Source of the DNA: Panopea generosa
Lineage: Eukaryota > Mollusca > Bivalvia > Adapedonta > Hiatellidae
Direction: 5' to 3'
NCBI GenBank assembly: GCA_029582155.1
Contig: CM055901.1
Span: 52,023,206-52,087,205, forward strand
Length of the DNA: 64,000 bases
The translations under genes and the position numbers were made by a program. The notes beneath the pieces were generated by a model. The model worked only from the letters and a program-made list of their open reading frames with translations. It was not told the origin of the DNA and ran no database searches. Each line of letters starts with the position of its first letter. Positions within the stretch are counted from its first letter, which is position 1. Shown here piece by piece: positions 36,101 through 49,700 of this stretch.

Positions 36101-39100
36101 TGAGTATGTCAAATAAAATCAACACAAACACTTCCATACACTATTTCTGCAGTATAAAGTAACATGTTCTCTACTCTAGCAAAAGATAATGAAGTGTTCA
36201 AATATAGACATACCTGATTATACAGGCTCATAAGCTGAGCAACCGTAAATATTTCTAACATTGGTACCTCCACCTCAGTGTGGACAGGGGGTGGGGACGG
36301 GGTCTTCAACACAGCCAAATCCTGCAATGTTACATAACATATATTAGTTAATCTGTCACAAAGAATTTGATATTTGTTGTTAAAACAGGAATATTTATTT
36401 TATTATCAAATTATTTCTTAAAGTGAAGTTTTTCATTCAATAACAAATACCGTAGCATGATACTCTATTACTGATAAAAGGATATATAGTTTTACTCATT
36501 TTAAAATGCTCTGATATTTTTTTGTATTTTCATTAACTGTATCAAGTTCTTTTTGAATCAATATTCATTTTGTACTTAATTGTTTTACATGGGTAACTCA
36601 GTTTACAATGTATTTGACAGGAATATCTGAAATAAAAACATGCAACAATATGGAATACCTGATCACTCAATGTCAAACATAAATCATTGGAAGTGGCATA
36701 AATTATCTCCAAAGTGAGAAATAACATTGGTCAATGTTTTACAGTTTATAACTGGGGTTTAATACCATTTTCAACATATTTCAGGTTATATATGGCATAT
36801 CCAGCTTTTATTGGTGAAGGAAGACCTCAAAATGAATCTGAGTAAATCCACCACCCTTTCCGCAAGTAATTGACAAACTTTCTCACATAAAGTTTTTGGA
36901 CCAAGCGGGACTCGAACCTATGACATCAGTGGTGAGAGGTTAATGATCTAGAGACGGTGCCTTAGACCACATGGCCACAGACGACCCTCAAAGGAGGTTA
37001 GCATAAGTGTACAGACAACATAACACACCAGTCATACCAATAAACTATCTCAGTTGTCAATCAATTTTAAATGTGTGTCATTCAAAAGGACACAACCAGA
37101 TTTGAGAACAACAAAGTGAGAAAGTGAGGAACATGCACAAACATAACATAGGTGAGGTAAGACTTTACAATTTTTCAACTGATAATAATAACTGATAACC
37201 AGTGACACCATACTAATCTTACATTGTCCAGATCTAAAACAAACTTGAAAATATATCAACAAAAATGTATTACTCTACTTGATAAGTCTTGATAATGGTA
37301 ATATTTAAATCATATAAAAAAGTAAGAAAGTCTTTATTTCAATTATAAGACTAGAAAGTTGTTATTGAACAAAAGTATATATCTTCCCCATCTTGTTAAT
37401 TCACCATTTCCATGTAAAAAATGCTTTAACTGTGGTAAAAATAATCCATTAAACATTCTGATGTGACATGTATGCATCTGTTCCTAGCATACTGAAGATG
37501 TGTATCAAGTTTCGTTGTAATCTCTTAACAAGAGTTGTCAGAAGACCAACAAAGCTCGCCTTTGGGTGTCTAACAGGACCATAACTGTGCCAAAATGCAA
37601 TCCAGAGTTATGGTTCTTGTCTCTGTGTGTTCCATTGATGATGGTTAGCACACATGCAAAGTTACATTCACATCCAATGAGTGGTTGCATAGATATCTTA
37701 AACTTTGACACAAAAGTTTAACCTGGGTGTCTACAGACGAAGCCAACGACGCTGAAGATGACACTGAGGTCATGACAACAGCTCTCCTTGGACTTCATCC
37801 CGGTGAGCTAAAAATTGTACAGGGGGCAAGACATAAAATGTAAAGCACAGACATACAGATGTTTTTTTTGGTTTAAGAGATTTTTGTAACAGATCGAACT
37901 GAAATCAGTTTTGAGACAATTATTCCTATTGTAACCCATGTCTTTAATCCCTTAATCGAATGCATGCAAGGAGAGATGAAATAAGCAACAACAATATGTC
38001 ATCAATATATTGGGGGATCATTTGGGAGGGGAGACAAAATACATGTAAGCGAATCACCAAAGGCAACTTTAACTTGTAAAAAAAATTGTCAATTTCCCTT
38101 CTATTTCAATACCAAACAAAAAAATGTACAGGTCTATAAACTTCATTTGAAATTAAATAAGGAATTTTTAATTAATTTCCAACACAATAGCCATACTACA
38201 TAGTTCTGAATAAATTAAAATTTACTCATTTACATTCAGGAAGTTTGTGTCGAAAATTATCTCATACCAATTTATATGAACTCAATTACAACTATTTCAT
38301 AACTCTACATAAGTTCCATAACGTAGATTTCAGAAGTGTGTTGTGCTTACTTTTTTACGTTTAACAATTTCATGATAATGTGTGACTTTGACATTGTAGA
38401 GAAAAGGATTAAAAATCTGTTTTTCATTACAAAATAAAACAAACAAGATCGATTAACAATCTATCAAACTGTAGAAGGCCTGCAGTCAACTGTAAATGGA
38501 TAGCAAACTAAGTTGATTTTTCCTTCCCTATTTCTGATGTACTCTAAACTGTGACAGTTACCTCATTCAGAAGGAAATCTTCCTGCACCAGCATCAGTTC
38601 CTCTTTTATCTTCTGTTTGTTCTCTATGGCATTACGTACAATCTCCGACATATGGTCAATACTGAAAAAAACAACACACAAGAAATTCAGCAACGTAAAT
38701 GAAATGTCTGACTATGCTGGGTAGTCCGAACAGTGTGTTAAAATATTTAAGGATTAAAGCCCTACATAAACAAAGTCTAACGCTTTTCATCACCAAATGA
38801 AAACTCAAAATTTGGCTTTTATCCATATATATTGTATTAACATTATATTTTCCAACTATATTAGATTGAACTATCATGTTATTTTTACCATTTTGATATT
38901 TAAAAAGTAAATTATATTAAATCGCAAATCCAATGCCATGAATGTAACAGTGACATTAACATACTGAATAAGTGCACGCATTTATATGGCAACGTATAGC
39001 AAATGTCACGTGAACATAATGGCAGCATGACAACGCACCAGCAAAACAAAATCGTACAACCAATGAAATGCAAACTGGTCCTTTTAAGCTCCTTCCAGCA

Positions 39101-40683
39101 GCAAATAATTTTCATTGGGAAATGAAATGCAGTTAATCATATAGTTCAGTTAGGCAGATTGCAGTAAAAGTGTAAATATTGTAGACAAAAATACTGCTCT
39201 TAATACAGTCAAACATGTTAAATTCCAGCAAGTATTTCTTAAATGTTTCTTGATCAACACTAACTATGTAATATTACCGTCAGTTTGCATTTAAAACTAG
39301 CCTGGCCCAGTACTGTCAGTCGGTAGAATGTATGATTATCAATCCAGTGTTCGCAAGTTTGAATTCCCATCCAGTCACAGTTTCCGTGATGACTGTTATA
39401 CCAAAGTGCAATTCATCGCCATTCATCTCTCACCCATTATTAAAGTTTGAAAGTTATCAATTACTTGCACAGATGGTGTGCTTGAGTTCTGGTTAACCTT
39501 CCAGGAAAGAATTGTTAGGTTAACTGATCATCTGTTAGCCCTCAATGACATAAAAATTATTCTAAATATACAAAGCACTTAAAACTAATTTAAATGTCTT
39601 GAAACTGCAAATGATTACATATTTATTAACTCAATGTCCATATATACCTCTCCATTTCCTTGAGATATCTGGCACCGAGCCAATCATTCATATCCTTGAA
39701 TGCATTATCTCCCTTGTTCTTCAGATCCTGTAGCACACCCATTGCGGTCGCCTTAATCAACTCCATCCTTGTCTTGGTGGCTTGCTCTATAATAGGAAAG
39801 TAAACATGGAGCTTTTATCTCACAATAGTTAACATTGCAATACTGCTAAAAGTGTTACATTAAATAAAAATGTTAGGCATTATGTTTGGATTGTTTGGTA
39901 TAACAGTCATGTGTTTGACAGTGCATGTTGGTACAAATTTATTTTTTACTTTTACATTACAACTTCTAGTAATCACACTTGAAGTATTCCTGGGTAGAAC
40001 AAATACTTAGCATATGGTCAAAGTGTGCCTTGCTGAAGTATGCAACACATGGTCCTGGGTGGAGGCAGGGGTGGGTCCTACCTTCTCACTGATTTTTTGG
40101 TATAATGCTCTGCCACCACACCATGTACTTACAACATGTTTCTGTGTGCAATGTCACAGTTTATCTGTGGTTATAGCTTGTGTATGATATGATCTAAATA
40201 TTACTGTAATATACAAATATTAAAAAATATGTATTTTACTAGAAATTAATGGCATAAATGTACATACTGCTTTCAAACAACCCTGTAATAGTGTTTAAAC
40301 CCATTATCATTTTTTATTATATATTTGAAGGTGTCATCATTTTTAATTATATATTTGAAAGTGTGGCGGAATATGTACCTTCTTAACACAGCCATAGCAA
40401 GTGTTACACCTGAGAAATGAGATCTTATTGGTAGAGCCTGTATGTCAAGTGTGGGTGGGAGGGTGAGGGAGGGGGTTGGTGAATTTTGAACAACAGAACA
40501 TTATGCTAAGAAACAATGTTTGTTTTTTCTTTTTTTTTCTTTTTTCAGGTTAATCTCTGTGCAATCACTGTACTTGATGCACAAGCCCTGAATATACTTT
40601 TGATTATATTCTTATTTTTTATGTATATTAAGCAATCAAATGTATTGTTTTACCATGAATTATCTTTTAAGCCAAAATAAATA

Positions 40684-40759
<76 letters not shown>

Positions 40760-43700
40760 ACAAATGTTATTGAGAAAGTAAATAAAAACCAATATCACCT
40801 ACCTTCTTCCTGTATTGAGAAGAAATACTCCTGCTTCATTCTGTCTCTCACATCTTTCTTCTGTTTGTCTTCCTCCGTCTCTGGTTCAGATGCTGAAATA
40901 TTGCACATATCAACCAATTAGCTCCCAGCTTCAATATCAACTTCTTTGCTACAAGTCTGATGTTACAACTTTCGTTTCTTTGCATATTTTATGAACAAAA
41001 TAGTATTCAAGTCATTTTTAACTATTTCCTAAAACATTTTCCCTGCAATTCAAATCAACTGCAAGCACAAATTTATGACAATTCTATTGTTTGGTAACAA
41101 TAATATGTAGATCGATAAATATATTTATTTACCGGTACTATAATTATGGAGACTTCTCATACACAATCATTTTCGGTGGTGCATTCGTGAACAGAAATCA
41201 AAACAGTGCATCCAAATAATGATCCACTTTCTTAAAACAAGAGTAAAACTACATCAAACAAACATACTGTCTATTGGATTACTCCATTTAAAAGATTGTG
41301 ATACATTTCATTAATACTATTTTTACTTTGTGCATGTAAATGTTTCAATAAGCAACGTAACTTACGAGGTTGAGGCGTGGAGACAGTTTCATCCTTTTTG
41401 CCTCCTTTCTTTGGGGAAGGACTCCTGCTCTTCTTGCCCTTGCCTTTTGGCTTGGCTTTGGTTGCCATGGCAGCAGCAGCCATCTCTTTCTGCTTCTCAG
41501 CTTCCTTCTGTCTGTCAGCTTCATCAGCAGCTTCCCGCGCAGCCTCCTCTTGTGACATCTGGTGGTGAGTAAAGGGAAATCACTCATAATTATTTAATCA
41601 TGACAATAAAAAGAGATCAGTGAAGAAATGATATTATCAATTACTGAAAAAAAAGTGTATTGTGAACAAGAAAATGTAACTTTTGACTATTTAAGAAACA
41701 AAATTTATCATGAAAAATGGGTACATATATTTTAGTGTGACGTTTCTGCCAACGATGTTTATCATACTATATATCTCTTCTTGGTTGGTTACCTTGTTAG
41801 AGACCAAGTTGCTTATCACTGTTCCATCCATACTTACCTTTGCATCAAAGTGCTGTATGTACAATCATGAATGTTTATGGAAGTTTATGTGAATTCTTAG
41901 TCCCATTGACTACTAGTTCAGTCCAAGACAAGAAGGACATAATTAACAACTTGTCAATTCTTACTGCCAATGTAGACCAATCGAAGCTGGGGTGGTAGTG
42001 TAGCAGATAGTGTTTGTCACTCAAGCTAGAGGTTGCAAGTTTGATCCCCAGCTGGACCTAATGACCTCTAAAAATATAACACTCAGTACTGGTTCTACCC
42101 TGGAAGAGGACTTGGGAACAGTTTATATAAGCTTTGATCTTTCTTTGCAATTGAGCTAATATAAGTTGGCATTAATTAATGTGGATGATTTATAGCATTT
42201 AGCCTTTATGGCTTAACATTAAAATGACATGGATTATAAATCCTTGTGAATCAATTAAACAATGTAACCCATTTTGTCCAAATCATGTTTGTAGGCTGGG
42301 TCAATTTATGTTATTCCCAAATAAGATACATAATTCACCATTCCTGCCTTGACTATTCAACAAATAACCATACATTAATAATAAAGTTTCAACGTTACAG
42401 CATACTGGAAGCACAGTGTCTTGTGGAGCAATTTGTAAAGCGTATAAACACTGTGGGAGGCAACATTTCTTAAAGATTCTTACCACAGCTGTGTTAAACA
42501 ATTGTTTAATACAAATAATATATTTGAACACACCTGGGACCTGTTTCACTAACCTTTGTAAGTCTTAAGAATTTCGGACAAACAAGTTGCAGCACCTAAG
42601 AATGTTTCATTTGCACAACATTCTTGCAAATCTTTTAAAAGAATACTATTTACAAGGCTAATAATTATGAAAGTTCATAAAATTTCCTGATTTTTTTCAT
42701 AACTTCAAATTTACACTAGGAAGTTTGTAAACTTAAGAATATTAGTGATACAGGTCCCTGTTGTGTTTGTGGGGTTTTATCCAATAAAAATATTTCTGTG
42801 AAATTACTTTAACTAACTTAAACCTGAATATCATATCATACAGTGTTTGTCATATTACAAATTATAGATATGTACACCATACAATAAATGTACATATATC
42901 ATACATGTGTATTGACGAAAAAACATTCATGGAAAAATACAAAATACAGGAACGTTATCAACAAAAGGAAGGTAATAATATAAGATGAATGTGCGTCTTT
43001 TGTTGGATGTATCACAATGTTTCAGATGTAACATATGTTACAGTGAGGGAACGATGTGCATGTAACTTACACTTGATAGTAAACACTTAATGTCTATATC
43101 TAAAAACAACTCTCTCTGAAAACATCAAACCAAATATCATAGTAATGGATAATGAAATAAAACTTTTTACGAATAATAAATTAAATTATTTTCAAAATTA
43201 TCATTCTATCATTACAAACAGTAGAAATTTAGTTACCTGTGAAATAATAAAGAGTTACAATATATCTGACAAACATTTGTGTAGTTTTCTACTAAATTAT
43301 CACAAGTTTTAAATATAAAAAAAAGACACAAGAAATAAGCCGGACTTAATTATCTTTTTAATATTGATTGCAACTGAAGTAATTAAAGTGGCATAAGCAG
43401 TATTTGAAGATATAATGTATTTCTTTTATGAAGGACAAACATTTTCATAAACTCGCATGGCCTTCAATGCATTAATAACAGCCGATACCACTCTTAAACT
43501 TGAATAAATAGTGTTTTAAACCTAAAAATTTAAATTTACTGGTCAGTAATTCTAATATACAAATAAGCTGTTCTGTTAAATTTCTGATTCAGTCTTATAT
43601 ACATGACTGATTCCATCATCCTTCAGTATTAGAAAGGTCACTTTATAAAATTAGTAAAATAAATGAATACATAATAATGTGTATAAATATTTTTGTCCTT

Positions 43701-46700
43701 TTTGTTGGAACATAATTTTTCGGATATAAAAAGCCGTTTATGGAGCACTTAGGAAAAATAGTGATGTTAATAGGGAATAATATATAGGGAAATTAACCAA
43801 AAAAAAATTGTGACTTGTTCCCAGATTTGAACCCAGATCATCCATTTCATAATCCACAGACAAGACCACTGCCACATGTAGGAATATTACAAGATGAGCC
43901 ATGATAATCCCAAGAAATTTTCAAACGTTTACAGATTATAGCTGAGATGATATATTAAATCATTTATGTTATTCCACAGATCATGTCTAATTCATAAACC
44001 AGCAATAATAGCAAGTTTAAATACATGTTTTTCAACAAAAAACAACAGTATTTTGAATCAGATATGATCCAGATAGCCGCAATTTATGCTAAATATTACA
44101 ATTCTACTGGTTATTAGGGTAGAAAATACTGGTTATGCCACTTTAAGTTGTTAGTGATACCATAACTCTAATGTTTCAGTTTATCAGAATCATACTTGAA
44201 TAAATAATTTGAAAATTTCACAAGTTTAAACTGTTATAAAACCAATCAGTACTTACAATGGTACCGATATTAGTGACACCAGACTGGAAAGCATCAAATA
44301 TGAGTTTCTCATCAGGATCTGTCGGTGGTACGGGACTTTCGTAGCCATCATCTTTCTTTTTCTTGTCCTTTGTCTTGGCAGCTGCAGCAGCCTTCTGATC
44401 TAGATCTGCTGATGTGGGTCGTCGAGGAACAAGGGGTATTCTGAGGGAAATACAATTTTTCCTTTATTAGTTTGTTAAATAATATATGCCAAGAGAATAC
44501 AGTGATAATATATGCCAAGAGAATACAGTGATAATATATGCCAAGAGAATACAGTGGTAATATATGCCGTGATAATATATGCCAAGATAATACATTGGTA
44601 ATATATGCTGAAAGAATACAGTGATAATATGCCAAGAGAATACAGTGATAATATATGCCAAGAGAATACAGTGATAATATATGCTGAAAGAATATAGTTA
44701 TAATATATGCCAAGAGAATACAGTGATAATATATGCCGAGAGAATACAGTGATTATATATATATGCCGAGAGAATACAGTGAAAATATATGCCGAGAGAA
44801 TACAGTGATTATATATATATGCCGAGAGAATACAGTGATAATATATGTCGAGAGAATACAGTGATTATATATATATATGCCGAGAGAATACAGTGATAAT
44901 ATATGCTGAGAGAATACATTGATAATATATGCCAAGAAAAATAAGTGATAATATATGCCGAGAGAATACAGTGATAATATTTATGCTGAGAGAATACAGT
45001 GATAATATATGCTGACTAAATACAGTGATAATATATGCAAAAAAAATACAGTGATAATATATGCTGAGAGAATACAGTGATAATATATATGCTGAGAGAA
45101 TACAGTGATAATATATGCCGAGAGAATACAGTGATAATATATATGCTGAGAGAATACAGTCATGATATATGCTGAGAGAATACAGTGATAATATATGCCA
45201 AGAGAATACAGTGATAATATATGCTGAGAGAATACAGTGATAATATATGCCAAGAGAATACAGTGATAATATATGCTGAGAGAATACAGTGATAATATAT
45301 GCTGAGAGAATACAGTGATAATATATGCCGAGAGAATACAGTGATAATAAATGTCGAGAGAATACAATGATAATATATGCCAAGAGAATACAGTGACAAT
45401 ATATGCTGAGCGATTACAGTGATAATATATGCTGAGAGAATACAGTGATAATCATATGCCAAGAGAATACAGTGATAATATATGCTGAGAAAATACAGTG
45501 ACAATATATATCACACAATTAAAGTGCCATAACTGTGCATAAAAAGCTCTTCCCACAGAGAAGCTAGCAAAAATATCTTAAAACAACCAACTTAAACATT
45601 ATTAAAATCCAACATTGTATTCAAAATGATAAATTTATGAAAATTATAAAAGTAAATGCATAAGATTGCCAAGTTGTGAATACTGTAATAACAGTAACAA
45701 CAATGGTGAAGAGTTAACAATCACCAAATGATGTTACAACAGTAACAACAATGGTGAAGAGTAAACAATCATAAAATGATGTAACAATAGTAACAACAAC
45801 TGTGAAGAGTAAACAATCATCAAATGTAACAACAGTAAAAACAACTGTGAAGAAAAACAATCAGCAAATGCCTCATATTGTCAGTCTTCTGTCTTTCCTT
45901 CTTCTCTTTATCATCGGATCTGAAACATACCCAAAAACAGGCTCTCCACATGTTCAACCATGTTATTTATCTTAGTACAGATTTTTGAGTGAACTGACTG
46001 ATGGCTGATGTAGATAAATGCCCCATGTCCATGTGTGACAAGCATCATAATGAACTGCATGTGGGTAATTTGTTGAGCTGGTGGGGTGGGGTGTGCGGGT
46101 TTCATTAAACACCTTGAGGCTGAGATTTTTCACAACTCACAAAACTTAAATTCGGTAAAATGATTTCTTGAACTCATTACATATCTTATGACCTTCCACA
46201 TTTGAGGTCGGAACAAATCCAAACTCATTGGTCAAAGATTACTGGTACATGCAAATTGAGTTAAAAATTTGAGTTGATGAAAATGTTTATCAAACTGGGT
46301 TAGATTGATTTATTGAATATTTAGCGTCATTTTTATGTTATTAAGGGCTAACAGATGACCAGTTAGCATAACCACTGTTTCCTTGGATCCTAAAAGGTTA
46401 AACAGTACTCAAGCACACCCCATCTCCGCAAGTAATTGATAACTTTCCTACCTGAATCAGCAGTGAGAGACGAATGATAATGAGACACAATGTCATATAT
46501 CAATCATCACGAAGATAGTTACAGGGCAGGGATTGGAACTTCCAACCCCTGGATTAATAGTCAAACATGTTACCGACTCATTACTGAGCTAATCAGGGCT
46601 CGGCAAACTGAGATAGAAGTAGAGACACTTTTACTTGCTAAATAATCTAAAATCATTGGAATTATCATATGGACATTTACCTTGAACTGTACTATAAATT

Positions 46701-49700
46701 TTCTACTTATATCACATATACTATGTAATAGTAAAAAGTAGTTAACAAATTTAAATCAGATATAAGGTTTTTTTTCAAAATATGAAAAAAATGTTTTGAA
46801 TTGAAACTGAAGGTTCTATATCATGTTTTAAAAATTTAAGACAGATTTATTACTTTTTTCCTGGTTCCAGATTGGCATTTTGTATTTCTGCTTGCTTGTC
46901 TTTGTCCTTGCTCTTGTCTCGCTTCCTTGCTGATGGTGTCCTTGATCTAGATTTACTTCCCTTGGGAGATTTTTCTCTTGGAGATTTGGCCCTACCCCCT
47001 TTAGGAGATCGTGGAGATTTAGACCTTGGTCTATCAGATTTACCGGTACCTGGTCTTTCCTCTGGGGTGGGGGTTTGTTGTCCCTCACTACCATTCTTCT
47101 CAGGGGAACCAGGTCGTTCTACGGGTAACTAAACAAGAACAACAACACAAATATAAATGGATGTCAGAAGAAGCCTATAGTAACCTTATCAAGAAACAAA
47201 ATTTAGGAAGATGGTAACAGACAAAAACTCTTTGATTTCAAGTTACTTTTTCAGTTGCTGACCCGAGTAAGGTTAATCCGCAGCATGTCTGAATATCAAT
47301 TAAGGGGTTGTGAGTTTGAAATCCCTGCTAGGCCACAGTCTCCATGATAATCAATATACAACATTGTGTCTTATTGTCATTCATCTCTCACCACTGGTGC
47401 AAGTGGTTAAATTATAAGTTACTTGTGGAGATAGGTAAGCTAAGTATTGGTTAACCTTCCAGGATCCCAGGTTAGGTTAATTGATCGTCTGCTAGCTCTC
47501 GATAGAATTTAAATTATTATGATATCCAAACAAAACTTTTCAGTCAAACAACCATTTTTTATTTTCTAGACTCATTTGCAATCAATACCATTATAGAATA
47601 GGAAAGTAAGTCAAGAATTTTATTGTATGTATTATATTGATTGACAAATTCAGATACATGTGATCTTTCCATTACCTGTACTTGAATAATAATCTTAACA
47701 TAACAAAAGCATGCTGACAGTTTTTTTCATCAGGCAATTCTCTCTCAAAGATAAAATTACAACCTTAATTACTCTCCTTCTATGACTTACCTCAATAAGT
47801 GGAAGTCTGACATAGTTAACATTTAGGTCATCGGGGATCTCCCCCTCCATACCGCGGTAATAATCCTTCATCATTCTCACAGTGTCCTGGAATCTGTCAA
47901 CTTCAGCTTGCATCAGTGTGATATAAAAGTTACTGAGAACGCCGAGTCTGTCAGTCAAGCCAACCGTCTGCCATCACAGTCTCACGTTCACTTTCAGCCT
48001 GTTCTTTACGTTCAGTCACAGATGTTCCAGAGACGCTCACGGAGGTCGTCAATACGCTGATGTAACTCCATTTTCGTCTCCTCGTCATCTCTCATGTCAT
48101 CAGGAACCTCATTGTAATCCTATAATATTAACTAGTAGTATAACTTAACTGTTTTAATCAATCAGTAAATTTTACCAACATACCTAAATCCATCGAAGTG
48201 TACGGTCTTAGATTCAACCTCAAAATCTCAGTATTTGCAGAAATTTATACATACAGAACTGTAGTTATGAAGAATTAATTTATTGTTACAGAACGTTTCT
48301 GTTATTATGTTGTACTTTAATTAAGAGTTAACAATTCATCAAGTGTTCCTACAGTGTGGACTCAAATCAAATCAGTTCTAAATAAAGTATGTACCATGTA
48401 CAATCACAGACAACTTGTTTTCATATACTGGAAAAGCAGATATTTTCAATGGGTCAAATACATGGCAAATTTTAAATTCTGACTATGTTCGCCATGTTTT
48501 ATATTCGCATAAGTGTTATAAAATAAAATGTTCCTAAAATCAGGATATTTTTTCAAAGGTAATTTGAGGTCTCACAGTACAATGGCATTTTTTACAGATA
48601 ATTGGAGGATGCTAAAACATCCATACAATTACATTTGTGTAAAATATATTAACCATTGATCTTTACGCTACAGCATAAATCAGTTAAATATCATACAAAT
48701 GTTCCTAATCATAATCTAGTAATATATTGTTCATTCCTAAATCAAATACTGCTATAGCAGTTACGGAAAAAACAAAACAAATTCATTGGTCTTAATATGG
48801 CCACTTCCTATTCAATTCGTTGAAGGTATTTTGTAATGTTACTAGATGTTCTTGATTTTGTGAAGAATTTATCCAAGAATTAATTTCCGCGAGGTGATTG
48901 AGTTGCAAATATGTGAAAATTAAACCTTCGCTAAAATTTCTACATTTACAGATAATCAATTAAAAAGTATATTTCTTATATTCTTTAGTTGAGAGATGTA
49001 ACCTAGATGAAGCATTAACTGTGTACATAATTGTACATTACCTTTTGGAACTGGCCTACAAACTCTTGCTTATGGTCTGGTCTACGGAGATACGCCAAGA
49101 AGTCTTTCCTGTAAATATATTATGAGACTGCCTGATTGTGAACACTGGATAAACAGTAAATGGAGGTCAATAAATATTACACATTCTTTTTCTTCTTTTT
49201 TCTTTTTTTTTTGTTGAAATTTGGATTAAAATTCCTCAAGTTAGAGCGGGTACAATATTGTACATTTTTAACAATACAAGAGTATAAATTCAGAGTTACT
49301 GGACCAAATGGCTAGTTGCCAAACTTGACCAAGACATTTTGTCAATAAACATTCTGACCAAGTTTCGTAAAGATTGAAATTAATTATTAAAGATTAAATT
49401 ACTTGATTACAGAATAGTGCTTCATTATTTCAGTGAAGTTTCTGAGTTATTGGAGCTATTGCCCAGTTATAGAACTTGGTAGAGATATCTTGCCAATATA
49501 ATTATGATCAAGTCTGACAGAGACCAGATTAAAATTAGCTTGAAAAACAGGACATGATAAATCTTGCAACTTTTTGCGCAATCCAAGAACCATATCTCCT
49601 GAGTTAGTAGGACTATTGGACTGGTTATTCAAACAACTTGGCCCAAAGCCATTCTGCTAATTAACATTCTGACTATGGTTGGTAAAGATTGAATTTATAT

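Noticed and set aside
41330..41572. Plus-strand open frames opposite SPEF2 exon 41366-41558
   Set aside because: Antisense shadows of a Lys/Ala-rich exon whose own phases and splice sites fit SPEF2.
44478..45512. Hydrophobic repetitive 172-codon frame resembling a membrane protein
   Set aside because: Product of the 26-bp array read through in all frames; no start, splice or 3' signals.
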